This document shows, one piece after another, positions 44,335 through 52,666 of a stretch of DNA of 64,000 nucleotides. Location of the stretch: positions 3,180,001 to 3,244,000 of the forward strand of contig NZ_CP121648.1 in assembly GCF_029714205.1 (NCBI RefSeq). Reading direction: 5' to 3'. How positions within the stretch are numbered: position 1 is the stretch's first letter; every line of letters begins with the position of its first letter. Under the pieces are notes generated by a model, which worked only from the letters and a program-made list of their open reading frames with translations, ran no database searches and was not told the DNA's origin. This stretch comes from Methylobacterium sp. CB376 (GTDB lineage Bacteria > Pseudomonadota > Alphaproteobacteria > Rhizobiales > Beijerinckiaceae). The position numbers were made by a program, and so were the translations under genes.

Positions 44335-46173
44335 ATGCCCCCTGTCCTCGCCACATCCGATCCCTCGCCCCGGCCGCCCGGGGCCGAGGCGGGCACGATC
44401 CCGGCCCTGCTGCAGGCGCACGCGGCCCGCCGCCCCGCGGCGACGGCTTACGTGGCGTACGATCCCGACGCGGGCCGCTTCGCGAGCGTCAGCTGGGCCG
44501 AACTGGCCGCGCGCGTCGCCGCGCGGGCCGCCGCGCTCTCCCGCGAGGGCCTGACGGCCGGCGACCGGGTCGCGCTCTGGCTGCCGAACGGCGTCGAGTG
44601 GGTGGCCTTCGACCAGGCCGCGCTCTCGCTCGGCCTCGTGGTGGTGACTCTGTTCTCCGACGACGCGCGGGCGACCACGGCCGCCCTGCTGACGGATTCG
44701 GGCGCCCGCGTCGTGGTCGCGCGCCGCGCGGAGGAGTGGCACGGCCTCCGCTCCTGCGCGGGCGCGCTCGGCACGGTGCGACGCGTCATCGTGATCGAGG
44801 AGGCCGGGGCGTCCGGTACCGCGGATCCGCGCCTGCGCGGCCTCGGGGCGTGGCTCGCGAAGGCGCGCGGGTCCCTGCCGCCCCGCGTGCCCCTCGATCC
44901 CGACGCTCTGGCGACCATCATCTACACGTCCGGGACGACGGGATTGCCGAAGGGAGTGATGCTCTCCCACCGCAACCTCCTGTCGGTGGCGCAGGCGGTG
45001 CTCGACCGCAACCCGGGGTCGGACCGGGACGTCTTCCTCTCCTACCTCCCGCTCGCGCACGTCTTCGAACGGGTGGTCGGCTGCTACCTGCCGCTGATCC
45101 TCGGGGCGCGCGTCGTGTTCGCACGCTCGGTCGAGCACCTGCCGGACGACCTCCGCGTCGCGCGCCCGACCATCCTGCTCGTGGTGCCGAGCCTCCTCGA
45201 CCGCCTGCGCCGGACCGTCACCGAGAGGGCCGCGAGGACGGCGCCGACGCGCTGGCTCCTGCGCGCCGCGCTCGCACGCGGCTGGGACCTTTTCGCCGCC
45301 CGCCGCGACGGCTGCCGGCTCGGCCTCGCCCGCACCGCCGCGGGCGCCCTGCTGCGCGCCGTCGCGGCGGCGCCGATCCGCCGCTCGCTCGGCGGCCGCC
45401 TACGGCTCGCGGTCTCGGGCGGGGCCCCGCTTCCGGACGAGACGGCGCGCTTCTGCCTCGGCCTCGGCCTGCCCCTCGTCGAAGGCTATGGCCTGACCGA
45501 GGCGGCCTCGGCGGTCACCGGATTTCAGGTCGGCCGGACGGTGCCGGGCTCCGTCGGTCCGCCCCTGCCCGGGATGGAGGTGCGCATCGCCGACACGGGC
45601 GAGATCCTCGTGCGCTCGCCGGGCGTGATGATCGGGTACTGGCGCCGCCCGGATCTGACGGCGCAAGTCCTGCACGGCGGCTGGCTGTACACCGGCGACC
45701 TCGGCGTCCTGCGAGGCGGGTGCCTCTACGTCGCCGGCCGAAAGAAGGAGATGATCGTCCTGTCGACCGGCGAGAAGGTCTCGCCCGAGGCCGTCGAGGC
45801 CGCGATCACGCGCGATCCCCTGTTCCGGCAGGCCATGGCGGTGGGAGAAGGCCAGTCGCGCCTCACGGTTCTGGCCGTCGTTGATGAAGCCGCGTGGGCG
45901 CCGCTCGCGCGCCGTCTCGGTCTCGATCCGGAGGCCGAGGACGCGCTCGACCGCCCGGCCGCGCGGCAGGCCGCGCTGGCGCGGATCGCCGCGGCGCTGG
46001 AGGGCTGTCCCCGCGCCGCCCGCGTGAAGGACGTCCGCCTCCAGCGCACGCCCTGGACCGTCGAGGCCGGCCTCGTCACGCCGACCCGAAAGCTGCGCCG
46101 GGCCGCCCTGCTTGGCCGCTTCGCGAACGAGATCGCGGCCATGCGGGGCGGCCCCGCGGCCCCGGCAGGCTGA
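44335..46173 (+). CDS. Long-chain acyl-CoA synthetase, FadD15-like
   Basis: The product has 612 residues. The adenylate-forming motifs are TIIYTSGTTGLPKGVMLSH, LPLAHVFER, SGGAPLPDETARF, GYGLTEAAS, GWLYTGDLG and the C-terminal GRKKEMIVLSTGEKVSP. This matches the long-chain acyl-CoA ligase group (eukaryote-like/FadD15), which activates fatty acids with ATP and CoA. An Arg/Ala-rich insert near residue 300-345 is unusual. Its start lies three bases after the stop of the ACP-ligase-PlsC fusion, so the two form an operon and may feed the same lipid product. Confidence 0.9.
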   Translation: MPPVLATSDPSPRPPGAEAGTIPALLQAHAARRPAATAYVAYDPDAGRFASVSWAELAARVAARAAALSREGLTAGDRVALWLPNGVEWVAFDQAALSLGLVVVTLFSDDARATTAALLTDSGARVVVARRAEEWHGLRSCAGALGTVRRVIVIEEAGASGTADPRLRGLGAWLAKARGSLPPRVPLDPDALATIIYTSGTTGLPKGVMLSHRNLLSVAQAVLDRNPGSDRDVFLSYLPLAHVFERVVGCYLPLILGARVVFARSVEHLPDDLRVARPTILLVVPSLLDRLRRTVTERAARTAPTRWLLRAALARGWDLFAARRDGCRLGLARTAAGALLRAVAAAPIRRSLGGRLRLAVSGGAPLPDETARFCLGLGLPLVEGYGLTEAASAVTGFQVGRTVPGSVGPPLPGMEVRIADTGEILVRSPGVMIGYWRRPDLTAQVLHGGWLYTGDLGVLRGGCLYVAGRKKEMIVLSTGEKVSPEAVEAAITRDPLFRQAMAVGEGQSRLTVLAVVDEAAWAPLARRLGLDPEAEDALDRPAARQAALARIAAALEGCPRAARVKDVRLQRTPWTVEAGLVTPTRKLRRAALLGRFANEIAAMRGGPAAPAG

Positions 46174-46204
46174 GAGCGGAGCGGTGCCGGTCTCCCTATC
46201 CGCC

Positions 46205-46218
46205 TTGCGCTGGATCAA
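46205..46218. promoter_or_regulatory. FNR/FixK-type box downstream of the acyl-CoA ligase
   Basis: TTGCG-CTGG-ATCAA, eight of ten arm positions of the consensus. It sits 283 bases upstream of the small gene at 46501, in a 327-bp gap that otherwise holds only weak frames. The distance to that gene is long, so the regulated transcript is unclear. Confidence 0.55.
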
Positions 46219-46500
46219 GGCCGTGCCGCGCCCGCGCGAGCACGATCTCCGGCACTCGCCATGGGCCTGATCGCATACGCATCATCGCCTCCGAATTCCG
46301 CAAGATCGTCTCGGATGATACCGGGCACCACCCCTGCATTCTCCCGTCGAGATACGCAGTCCAGGCGCCTTCGGAGAATCAGGCCGCTGCGGATATCGAG
46401 GCGAGGCTGTGTGGCCGGCTGGGCGTGACCGATGAGCGGGTCCGCGCCGATAGCTGCGACCGCGCGAGATCTCGGACAGCGTCGCTTGAGGAGGACGACG

Positions 46501-46740
46501 ATGAACTCATCCCTGACGGAGCCCGTATATTGGCAGGGCCGGCAATGGGCCGTGACCGGCTACGGCATCGAGACGCTCGATGGCATGTACCACGTCGCGG
46601 CCGCGGAGGTCGGCGCGGTCGGCGACGCGCCGCCTCGGTGGCTCGACGCCCTCTGGCGCCGCTACGGGACCGATCGTGACGACCTGAGCGCCGCGCTGGC
46701 CGTGGCCCGGCAGGTTTTCGCCTGCCCGGACGCGGCGTGA
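46501..46740 (+). CDS. Small uncharacterised protein
   Basis: The product has 79 residues, with a GAGGAGG site before the ATG; a longer start at 46432 is less likely. The sequence reads EPVYWQGRQWAVTGYGIETL then GMYHVAAAEV and a helical C-terminus (DLSAALAVARQVFACPDAA). This looks like a small beta-hairpin plus helices, but I do not recognise the family. It lies in the FNR-box-rich region. Confidence 0.65.
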   Translation: MNSSLTEPVYWQGRQWAVTGYGIETLDGMYHVAAAEVGAVGDAPPRWLDALWRRYGTDRDDLSAALAVARQVFACPDAA

Positions 46741-46973
46741 CGCCGGGATCCTGCGGGCGAGGGCTCGATTGTCCCCCTCGCGGCACTCCCGTTCACCGGG
46801 GCGCTACGGCAGCCTCGGTCTCGCTGGAGGGGGCATTGGCCCAGGCCGCCGCGATCACGCGGACCACGACGCGGAGCGTCCAAATCCTGTTCGCGAGGCC
46901 GAGGGTGCTCTGCGCGGCCAGGGCCGTCATCATGCCGGCCGCGGTCCCGCATGCGAAAGGTGCGGCACTCTCC

Positions 46974-47110
46974 CGCGCGAGAGCCTGTTTTCCGCGCGAG
47001 AGCCTGTTTTCCGCGCGAGAGCCTGTTTTCCGCGCGAGAGCCTGTTTTCCGCGCGAGAGCCTGTTTTCCGCGCGAGAGCCTGTTTTCCGCGCGAGAGCCT
47101 GTTTTCCGGG
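46974..47110. repeat. 19-bp tandem repeat, seven copies
   Basis: The unit GAGCCTGTTTTCCGCGCGA starts at 46981 and recurs every 19 bases (46981, 47000, 47019, 47038, 47057, 47076, 47095). The seventh copy diverges at its end (TTTTCCGGGC). Copies are otherwise identical. The array lies in the 416-bp gap between the small gene ending at 46740 and the 3' end of a cytochrome gene. The repeat has no spacers. The 19-base period cycles all three frames, so it is not a protein repeat. Confidence 0.95.
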
Positions 47111-47156
47111 CAGAAGCCCGGCGATGAGGTCGGTCGCGTGCAATCCGATGCCGCCC

Positions 47157-47492
47157 TCAGCGCCGGAGGGACTTGAGATAAGCGGTCAGATCCGAGGCTT
47201 CGTCCGGTTCGAGGCGGAACTCCGGCATGGCGGGGTGCCGATACGCGACGCCCTCGACCAGGACGTCGGCGAGATCGTCGACCGGGACCCGCCCGGCGAG
47301 GTCGCGGAATGGGGGTGCCGCGCGCAGGCGGCTCCTCCCCGAGCGATCGACTGCGTGGCAGCGCGCGCAGTGCACCAGCGCAAAGGACAGGCCCCGTTCG
47401 GCCTTCGCATCGCGGGCCGATGCGGCGAGGGCCGGCCAGACTGAGACCGCCGCGAAGAAGGCGAAGAGGCTGACAAGGCCCGCGCGCATCAT
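47157..47492 (-). CDS. Small c-type cytochrome
   Basis: The product has 111 residues. A signal peptide (about residues 1-23, VWPALAA) is followed by a haem-binding motif CARCH at 42-46 and a distal MPEF segment whose Met is a likely axial ligand. The C-terminal helix is DLTAYLKSLRR. It is a periplasmic class I cytochrome c that could carry electrons to a high-affinity oxidase or another reductase. It lies downstream of a universal stress protein on the same strand with a 52-bp gap, so both may be expressed from the FNR-type promoter at 48428. Confidence 0.88.
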   Translation of the reverse strand: MMRAGLVSLFAFFAAVSVWPALAASARDAKAERGLSFALVHCARCHAVDRSGRSRLRAAPPFRDLAGRVPVDDLADVLVEGVAYRHPAMPEFRLEPDEASDLTAYLKSLRR

Positions 47493-47544
47493 ACCGTTCT
47501 CCTTCGCGTCCGCGTCGTCCGGCAGCCTCTCCGCCGCCGCAAGG

Positions 47545-48360
47545 TCAGTGGGACAGGAGGCAGCAGACCGGCGCCGACAGCAGGAGGTTTCGCGTCACGC
47601 CACCGAAGATCCACTCAGCCAGCCGCGCGTGGCCGTAGGCCCCGCTCACAATCAGGTCGGCCTCGTTCTCTCGCGCGAAATCCAGGATGGCATCGGCCAC
47701 GCGCTCGCCCGTCCGGGACAGCAGGTGCGCCGTGGCGCGCGCGCCATGGCTGCCGAGATGCGCGGCGACCTCCTCCGTGCCCTCGTCGAAGCCGCCGTCG
47801 CGCACGCTGACGACGAGCACCTGATCGGCCTGGCCGATGAAGCCGAGCGCTGCGGAGACCGCCCGGCGCGCCTCGACAGTGTCCTTCCAGGCGACCACGA
47901 TGCGAGAGCCCGGCGCGCTGGTAACGCCCGGCGGCGCGACGAGCACGGGCCGGCCGACCTGCAGGACAAGCGGCCCCGGCGCGACGCCGAGCGCGCCGGG
48001 ATCGGGGTCGTTTTCGCCGCGGCGGCTCACCACCAGGAGGTCGGCACTGCGCGCGTAGCGCACCATGTACGTCTGAGGATCCCACGCAGCCTGGTGCCAA
48101 GCGAGGCGAAGGCCGCTCCCCGCGTGACGCTCGAAGCGGGCGCGCATGCTCCCCAGCTCCGCCCGAACGAGTTGGGCGTTCGCCTCGAACCGGATCTCGG
48201 CGTCGTGCACGTCGGTGACGAGGAGCGGATAGGGAACCTCCCGCGCCGCGATGCCGGTCAGCCTGCTCCGGAACTTGCGGGCGAGGTTGGCGGCGAGTTT
48301 CACTCGGTCGGAGGCGGCCTCTCCTGGATCCAGCGAGACCAGAACATTCGCATACGTCAT
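47545..48360 (-). CDS. Tandem-domain universal stress protein
   Basis: The product has 271 residues and two UspA-type domains. The first (MTYANVLVSLDPGEAASDRV, LLVVSRRGEND) lacks a clear ATP loop. The second (RIVVAWKDTVEARRAVSAAL) keeps the G-x2-G-x9-G-x-T motif (GAYGHARLAEWIFGGVT). The start has a GGGAGG site. Usp proteins of this type build up under oxygen limitation and starvation. An FNR-type box lies 68 bases upstream of the start. Confidence 0.92.
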   Translation of the reverse strand: MTYANVLVSLDPGEAASDRVKLAANLARKFRSRLTGIAAREVPYPLLVTDVHDAEIRFEANAQLVRAELGSMRARFERHAGSGLRLAWHQAAWDPQTYMVRYARSADLLVVSRRGENDPDPGALGVAPGPLVLQVGRPVLVAPPGVTSAPGSRIVVAWKDTVEARRAVSAALGFIGQADQVLVVSVRDGGFDEGTEEVAAHLGSHGARATAHLLSRTGERVADAILDFARENEADLIVSGAYGHARLAEWIFGGVTRNLLLSAPVCCLLSH

Positions 48361-48427
48361 CGCGGCCTCCCTGCACGGCGGCCATTCCCGAACCGGGACA
48401 TCCTCCACCCGGATCGCGCACGCTCCA

Positions 48428-48441
48428 TTGATCCAGCGCAA
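48428..48441 (-). promoter_or_regulatory. FNR/FixK-type box upstream of the universal stress gene
   Basis: TTGAT-CCAG-CGCAA (complement TTGCG-CTGG-ATCAA) lies 68 bases upstream of the stress-protein ATG at 48360. Its arms match eight of ten consensus positions. A near-identical box 48 bases away faces the divergent BON gene. Confidence 0.72.
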
Positions 48442-48489
48442 GGGACCGTCTCCGCATGCCGCCAGCACCGGCATCGGGGCGCGCCGGTC

Positions 48490-48503
48490 TTGCGCTGGAT
48501 CAA
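48490..48503 (+). promoter_or_regulatory. FNR/FixK-type box upstream of the BON-domain gene
   Basis: TTGCG-CTGG-ATCAA lies 70 bases upstream of the BON-protein ATG at 48574, a position usual for class II activation. Having one box per divergent gene suggests both promoters are controlled by the same regulator. Confidence 0.72.
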
Positions 48504-48573
48504 GGCTCGTCGGCGCGGGACGCACAGGATCGGACTCGGCCAGCCCCGCCATCATGAGACCGGGAGAGACGCC

Positions 48574-49224
48574 ATGACCGACAAGGACCTGCGCCGCGAC
48601 GTGCTCGACGAACTCGATTTCGACCCCAGTCTGGACGCGACCAATATCGGCGTAGCCGTCTCGGACGGCGTCGTCACCCTCACCGGGCACGTCGGCAGCT
48701 ACGCCGAGAAAGTCGAAGCCGAACGGGCCGCGCGGGGCGTCAAGGGCGTGCGGGCGATCGCCCAGGACATTCAAGTCCGCTCCCCTGAGGCCAAGAAGGT
48801 CGAGGACGACCAGATCGCCGCGCGCGCCCTCGCGATTATCGACTGGTCCGTGCACCTCCCGAAGGACACCATACAGGTCAAGGTCGCCAAGGGCTGGATC
48901 ACCCTAACCGGGACGGTGGCTTGGCAGTACCAGCTGATGGGCGCGGAGGCGGCCGTGCGCAAGCTGTCCGGCGTGGTCGGCGTGACGAACCTCATCGCGT
49001 TGAGGCCCGCGGTCAAACCGACGGCGGTCCGGGACAGGATCGTGAAAGCGTTCAAGCGCCACGCGCTCGTGGAGGCGGACGCGATCACGGTGCGGGTCGA
49101 GGGCGACAGGGTCACTCTGGAAGGGGCCGTCGCGACGATGGCGGAGCGCGACGCCGCCGAGCGGGCGGCGTGGTCGGTGCCGGGCGTGCGGTCCGTCGAG
49201 GACCGGATCGTCGCGCTCGCCTGA
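48574..49224 (+). CDS. Three-BON-domain protein
   Basis: The product has 216 residues, with a GGGAGAG site before the ATG. Three BON domains are visible by the repeated pattern of V-x-V-x-x-G-x-V-T-L-x-G: IGVAVSDGVVTLTGHVGS, IQVKVAKGWITLTGTVAW and ITVRVEGDRVTLEGAVAT. BON domains bind phospholipid surfaces and occur in osmotic- and stress-induced proteins (OsmY type). There is no signal peptide, so this member is cytoplasmic or peripheral to the inner membrane. It is divergent from the universal stress gene, and each has its own FNR-type box. Confidence 0.92.
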   Translation: MTDKDLRRDVLDELDFDPSLDATNIGVAVSDGVVTLTGHVGSYAEKVEAERAARGVKGVRAIAQDIQVRSPEAKKVEDDQIAARALAIIDWSVHLPKDTIQVKVAKGWITLTGTVAWQYQLMGAEAAVRKLSGVVGVTNLIALRPAVKPTAVRDRIVKAFKRHALVEADAITVRVEGDRVTLEGAVATMAERDAAERAAWSVPGVRSVEDRIVALA

Positions 49225-49366
49225 GGAGACCGACGACGCACGCAGCGCCCGGCTATCCTGCGCCTCACGACGTCGGGCCTCTCGGGGAGGCTGGCTCCCT
49301 GGCCGGACTGCGCCGCGTGCCCCCGTCGCCGGCGCGCTGCCCGAAGCATCCGGATGGCGGTGCCGG

Positions 49367-49675
49367 GTGCGGCTACGAGATCATCGCGGACCTCAGCCCG
49401 GATGGCCGCCTCGACGCAGCGCTGCGCACGAGGCTCGCGACCGCCGCCGCAACCGTCTCCGCTGGACCGGCGCGCTCGATCGCCACGGCCGCCTCGTGCA
49501 CCGCGCCGGGGACGAAGGCGGCGCGACGTGGCTGATCGCCTGCGACGACCGCACGACGGAGGACCACGAAGCTCCCGCAACACCTTGGTTCGGTTCAGCC
49601 CCCCGCTTTGCACGGTGGCCTCGCCTGAACGCCGAAGGTCGAGAGATGCCGCACGACTTGGGATTCTCGGGATGA
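49367..49675 (+). pseudogene. Possible remnant of a small hypothetical gene
   Basis: In the 496-bp gap after the BON gene, GYEIIADLSPDGRLDAA in one frame and RLVHRAGDEGGATWLIACDD in another look like two halves of one small protein family that I recall from this group. The junction is near 49430. Joining them needs a frameshift, and the C-terminal part is unusual. The call is tentative. Confidence 0.3.
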
Positions 49676-49720
49676 TCCTGCACCGATCCGCCGCCTCCCT
49701 CCGCTGGAGATCAAGACGCC

Positions 49721-50179
49721 ATGAAGCGAGTCATCATCCTCCTCGGCAGCGTTCTCCTGAGCCCGGTCGCCGAGAGCCAGACGACTCCGTTTGCGGAGCC
49801 GCGCTCAGTTCAAACCCCCGACTGGTCTCTCTTGAGCCTCGCGAACATCATGCAGCTGATCCAATCACGCCACATCAAGCTCTGGTACGCCGGACGGGCG
49901 CAAGATTGGGATTTAATAAATTTCGAGTCCGATCACATTTCGGATGATCTCACATCTGCGGCCATGCTCTACAAAAATATACCGCTGGAGTTCGTCTCGA
50001 ATGCAAATCGAGCCCTAGCCCGCTTGAAAAAAGCCGCAAAGGAAAGAAACATACAGGGTCTACAAGCGGCTTATGCGGACCTGACCACATCTTGCAATTC
50101 CTGCCATGCGGCTGGCGGCGTTGCTTTCATTCGCATCCAGCCGCCGACGCATATGCCTTTTACAAACCAGAAATTTTAA
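49721..50179 (+). CDS. Cytochrome c'-like protein with C-terminal haem motif
   Basis: The product has 152 residues. A short signal peptide is likely (residues 1-18, ending AES). The protein is mostly helical (LLSLANIMQLIQSRHIKLWY, RALARLKKAAKERNI). It carries a single CNSCH haem site near residue 129, as in four-helix-bundle c' cytochromes and c-type sensors. Such proteins bind NO or act in electron transfer. The surrounding 49.9-50.2 kb DNA is AT-richer than average, so recent acquisition is likely. It is followed by a palindromic repeat. Confidence 0.7.
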   Translation: MKRVIILLGSVLLSPVAESQTTPFAEPRSVQTPDWSLLSLANIMQLIQSRHIKLWYAGRAQDWDLINFESDHISDDLTSAAMLYKNIPLEFVSNANRALARLKKAAKERNIQGLQAAYADLTTSCNSCHAAGGVAFIRIQPPTHMPFTNQKF

Positions 50180-50334
50180 TCGGTTGGTCGATTATCGGAT
50201 ATCGAGGCTGCAGGGCAGGCGGTCGCGAGAATGGTGCCACTCTCCGGCCGGTTCGCGGCATCCAGATGCCCCTCGTGAGCGTCGACCAGCTGACCGCCGG
50301 AGTGATGAGGCCTGCGCGCGAAGCGCTCGAATCG

Positions 50335-50438
50335 TACCAAATCCGCTTGATCCCTTCGGGATGGCGGATTTGGGCTTCGCTCAGGCGCCGCGCAGGCGTG
50401 TGACACGGGATCCGCTTGATCAAGCGGATCCCGTGTCA
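50335..50438 (-). repeat. Double-hairpin palindromic repeat, copy 3
   Basis: On the minus strand: a stem with TGACACGGGATCCGCTTGAT on the left and the complementary arm, the core GCGGCGCCTGAGCGAAGCCC, and a second hairpin (AAATCCGCC ... GCGGATTTGG). It matches copy 1 in the core and right half; the outer stem differs but stays paired (compensated changes CACGGG/CCCGTG). It lies in the 331-bp gap after the cytochrome gene, near two 3' ends. Confidence 0.85.
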
Positions 50439-50510
50439 CAGCATCTTGGGCCTGCCCTGTGCCACAAGATACTAGGAATGGTAGCTCCGCGAAGCCGCGC
50501 ACAGGTCTCA

Positions 50511-51548
50511 TCATTCCATCAGCTCATCAGCACGGACGAGAATGGAGAGTGGAATTTCCAGTTGTAATGCATTAGACGTTGAAATATTAACTACAATCTC
50601 AAATGTAGTTGGCTGCTCAATGGGCAGGTCGGCCGGTCGCACCCCTTTCATAATCTTGTCAACGAGCGCCGCCGCTCGGCGAAAGACGGCCGAGTAGTTT
50701 GGGCCGAAAGAAAGGAGGCCGCCTTCCTCAACGAATTCACGAGTCGGGTAGATTCCAGGCAGCCGATAATGGTTGGCGAGCTCCACTATCTGTCTCCGCG
50801 CTTCAGTAAAAACAGAGTCATCCATCGGAACGATGGCATCCGCTCCTAACGCTCGGATGCTTTCAAACGCACCGTCGAGATCGGTCCTAGATCGTACAGA
50901 AATTACGTCTAGTTTGAGACCAAGGGCCGTTGTAGCCTTTTTTGCTTCCCTTACGTAATCAGCGCATCCAGGATTGCCGTCGCGGATCAGGAAGGCGATC
51001 CGCTGAAGAGCCGGCAGCATCTCCTTGAGCAACTCGATGCGCTTGGCCGTCAGGTCAATCTGAACCGTAGTTAGGCCGGTCACGTTCGAGCTATGTTGAG
51101 CAAGGCCGCCGCTAGCCAGCCCGGCCGCCATCGGGTCGATCCCCGCTACGAAGACAATCGGGATTGTTCCGGATGCATGCCACGCCGGAAGCACAGCCGC
51201 CGCGCCCGATGCCACGATGAGATGGACGTTCTTGCTCACCAGCTTTGCGGCCGCTTCGGGCAATTGCTCCGCCGTCGTAGCTGCCTCAAACTCGATGACC
51301 AAGTTCTTCCCCTCCACATAACCGAGCTCGCTGAGACCTTGCCGGAACGGCTCGATGAAGCTGCGAGGCGGCGTGCCGATACGCAGGAAGCCGATCCGGT
51401 AGGTGTGAAGGGATGGCTGCGCGAAGGCCGAGCGACAGGCGATTGCGCCAAGCCCCGCAACAAATGCCCGCCGCCTAATCCGCACGGGCGGCAGGGGATG
51501 CGGCGACGGCAAGGCCGCAGACGACGTTTCACGGACAATGCGCCGTCT
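50511..51548 (-). CDS. ABC transporter substrate-binding protein (TrpX/ABC_sub_bind type)
   Basis: The product has 345 residues from the ATG at 51548; the frame is open further upstream (51626). A Tat-like RIRRRAFVAGLGAIACRSAF signal precedes a mature part with TYRIGFLRIGTPPRSFIEPF, then GLSELGYVEGKNLVIEFE, PIVFVAGIDPMAAGL and the C-terminal ALVDKIMKGVRPADLPIEQP. These are the hallmarks of the ABC_sub_bind family, which binds branched or aromatic amino acids or related compounds. No permease or ATPase gene is adjacent, so it is an orphan. The gene is AT-richer than its neighbours. Confidence 0.9.
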   Translation of the reverse strand, partial: RRRIVRETSSAALPSPHPLPPVRIRRRAFVAGLGAIACRSAFAQPSLHTYRIGFLRIGTPPRSFIEPFRQGLSELGYVEGKNLVIEFEAATTAEQLPEAAAKLVSKNVHLIVASGAAAVLPAWHASGTIPIVFVAGIDPMAAGLASGGLAQHSSNVTGLTTVQIDLTAKRIELLKEMLPALQRIAFLIRDGNPGCADYVREAKKATTALGLKLDVISVRSRTDLDGAFESIRALGADAIVPMDDSVFTEARRQIVELANHYRLPGIYPTREFVEEGGLLSFGPNYSAVFRRAAALVDKIMKGVRPADLPIEQPTTFEIVVNISTSNALQLEIPLSILVRADELME

Positions 51549-52022
51549 CATTCGAAGAGTGCTGTGAGGTCGAACTGCCTCATCTGAATACTCCGAATGT
51601 TGTCGCATACCCTGCCACGACAGCACGGCCCGGGCTAGTGGCGCATCAGACGGACCATAAGTCCGCCACCCGACCCGCTCAATAGCGGCTTCAATCCTCT
51701 TCTTGAACAGGGCCGGTCCGCTGTCGGCCTGAACCGGAGCCGATGGCCTGCCAGACGCAACGCCCGAAGCAGGTCGGTTTCGGTCCGAGGCCCGCAGGCG
51801 GGCGGCGCGCGATCGCCCCGGGCGTGCGGGTGCACGATGCCTTCAATCCTCAATCATGTGGGGATGCCTTCGGCCCGCCCGGCTCCGCCCACGGCGGGCC
51901 ATTCGTGTTTCTGCCGCAGATTCGGCCACGGCACGTCTCGCCCATGCCTCCGCCTGTCCACGCATGAAGCCGGGACCAAGCCTGCTTCCGTGCGTTCTCC
52001 TCCTGTAGTGAGGAGCGGCATC
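51549..52022. other. Gene-poor stretch before the small gene at 52023
   Basis: This is 474 bp. The part next to 51548 keeps the binding-protein frame open upstream without a start or known motif. The rest has only unsupported frames. No repeat, box or RNA gene was recognised. Confidence 0.4.
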
Positions 52023-52190
52023 ATGGCAAGCATAACCAAAATCTCCGCCGCCGATCGAAAGCTCTTCGCGCGAGCGGGGTTGGCGGAGCTCAACAATGCC
52101 CTGGCGAAATTGACACCCTCTAAGCGCAGGGCGTTCTGGATCGCTGTTCGGGGCTACTACGAACCTCCGCCAGAGGACCAGCACGAGTGA
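52023..52190 (+). CDS. Small uncharacterised protein
   Basis: The product has 55 residues with a GTGAGGAG site. The sequence MASITKISAADRKLFARAGL continues into a helical, basic segment (SKRRAFWIAVRGYYEPPPED). It looks like a small soluble helix-rich protein. I do not recognise the family. Its plausible ribosome-binding site and codon use support a real gene. Confidence 0.5.
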   Translation: MASITKISAADRKLFARAGLAELNNALAKLTPSKRRAFWIAVRGYYEPPPEDQHE

Positions 52191-52468
52191 TCTTGGTCCT
52201 GGCCCTGCCCTCCGCTCATCTGCGGGGTCTCGCGGCCTGCTCGTGGAGGCGCGGCGGGGGTTGCGGCGGCTCACAGGCGGAGAGGTAGGCGGCGTCCGTT
52301 GCGCGGCGATAGCGTGCGCGAGCTACGCGGGCCGTGTCAGGGCGGCAGCCGCGCCCGCCATAGGCGCACGGCGTGCACAACGCCCTCGATCTCGCCGGCA
52401 TAGGGCAACGTCCAGGCCCGCGCCCTATCCCTCGTTCAGGGAGGCGTCGGCGATCCGGCGCTCGATCG

Positions 52469-52666
52469 TCAGGACGGGTCGCGCGTTGGCACTCGCAGCT
52501 CCCCCGTCACCAGCGCGATGATCTCGCGGGCGAGGGTCTGGGCATCGGTATCGCCGAGCGGGTGGTGGCCAGAGACGTCCCAGATCCGCTCCTGGATGAG
52601 CCGAGCGATCCGCAGTTCGAGCTTGTCCGGCTTGCGCGGCGGCTCTGTCGGGGTCTCGTCACTCAT
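52469..52666 (-). CDS. Small uncharacterised protein (accessory cluster)
   Basis: The product has 65 residues with a GGAGGGAGG site. It begins MSDETPTEPPRKPDKLELRI and continues with RLIQERIWDVSGHHPLGDTD and a helical tail. The start overlaps the stop of the preceding small gene (52663-52666), so the two are coupled. I associate this style of short gene with phage-derived clusters in related genomes, but the function is unknown. Confidence 0.55.
   Translation of the reverse strand: MSDETPTEPPRKPDKLELRIARLIQERIWDVSGHHPLGDTDAQTLAREIIALVTGELRVPTRDPS

Noticed and set aside
46974..47110. CRISPR array
   Set aside because: The 19-bp units are contiguous with no spacers and no cas genes are nearby.
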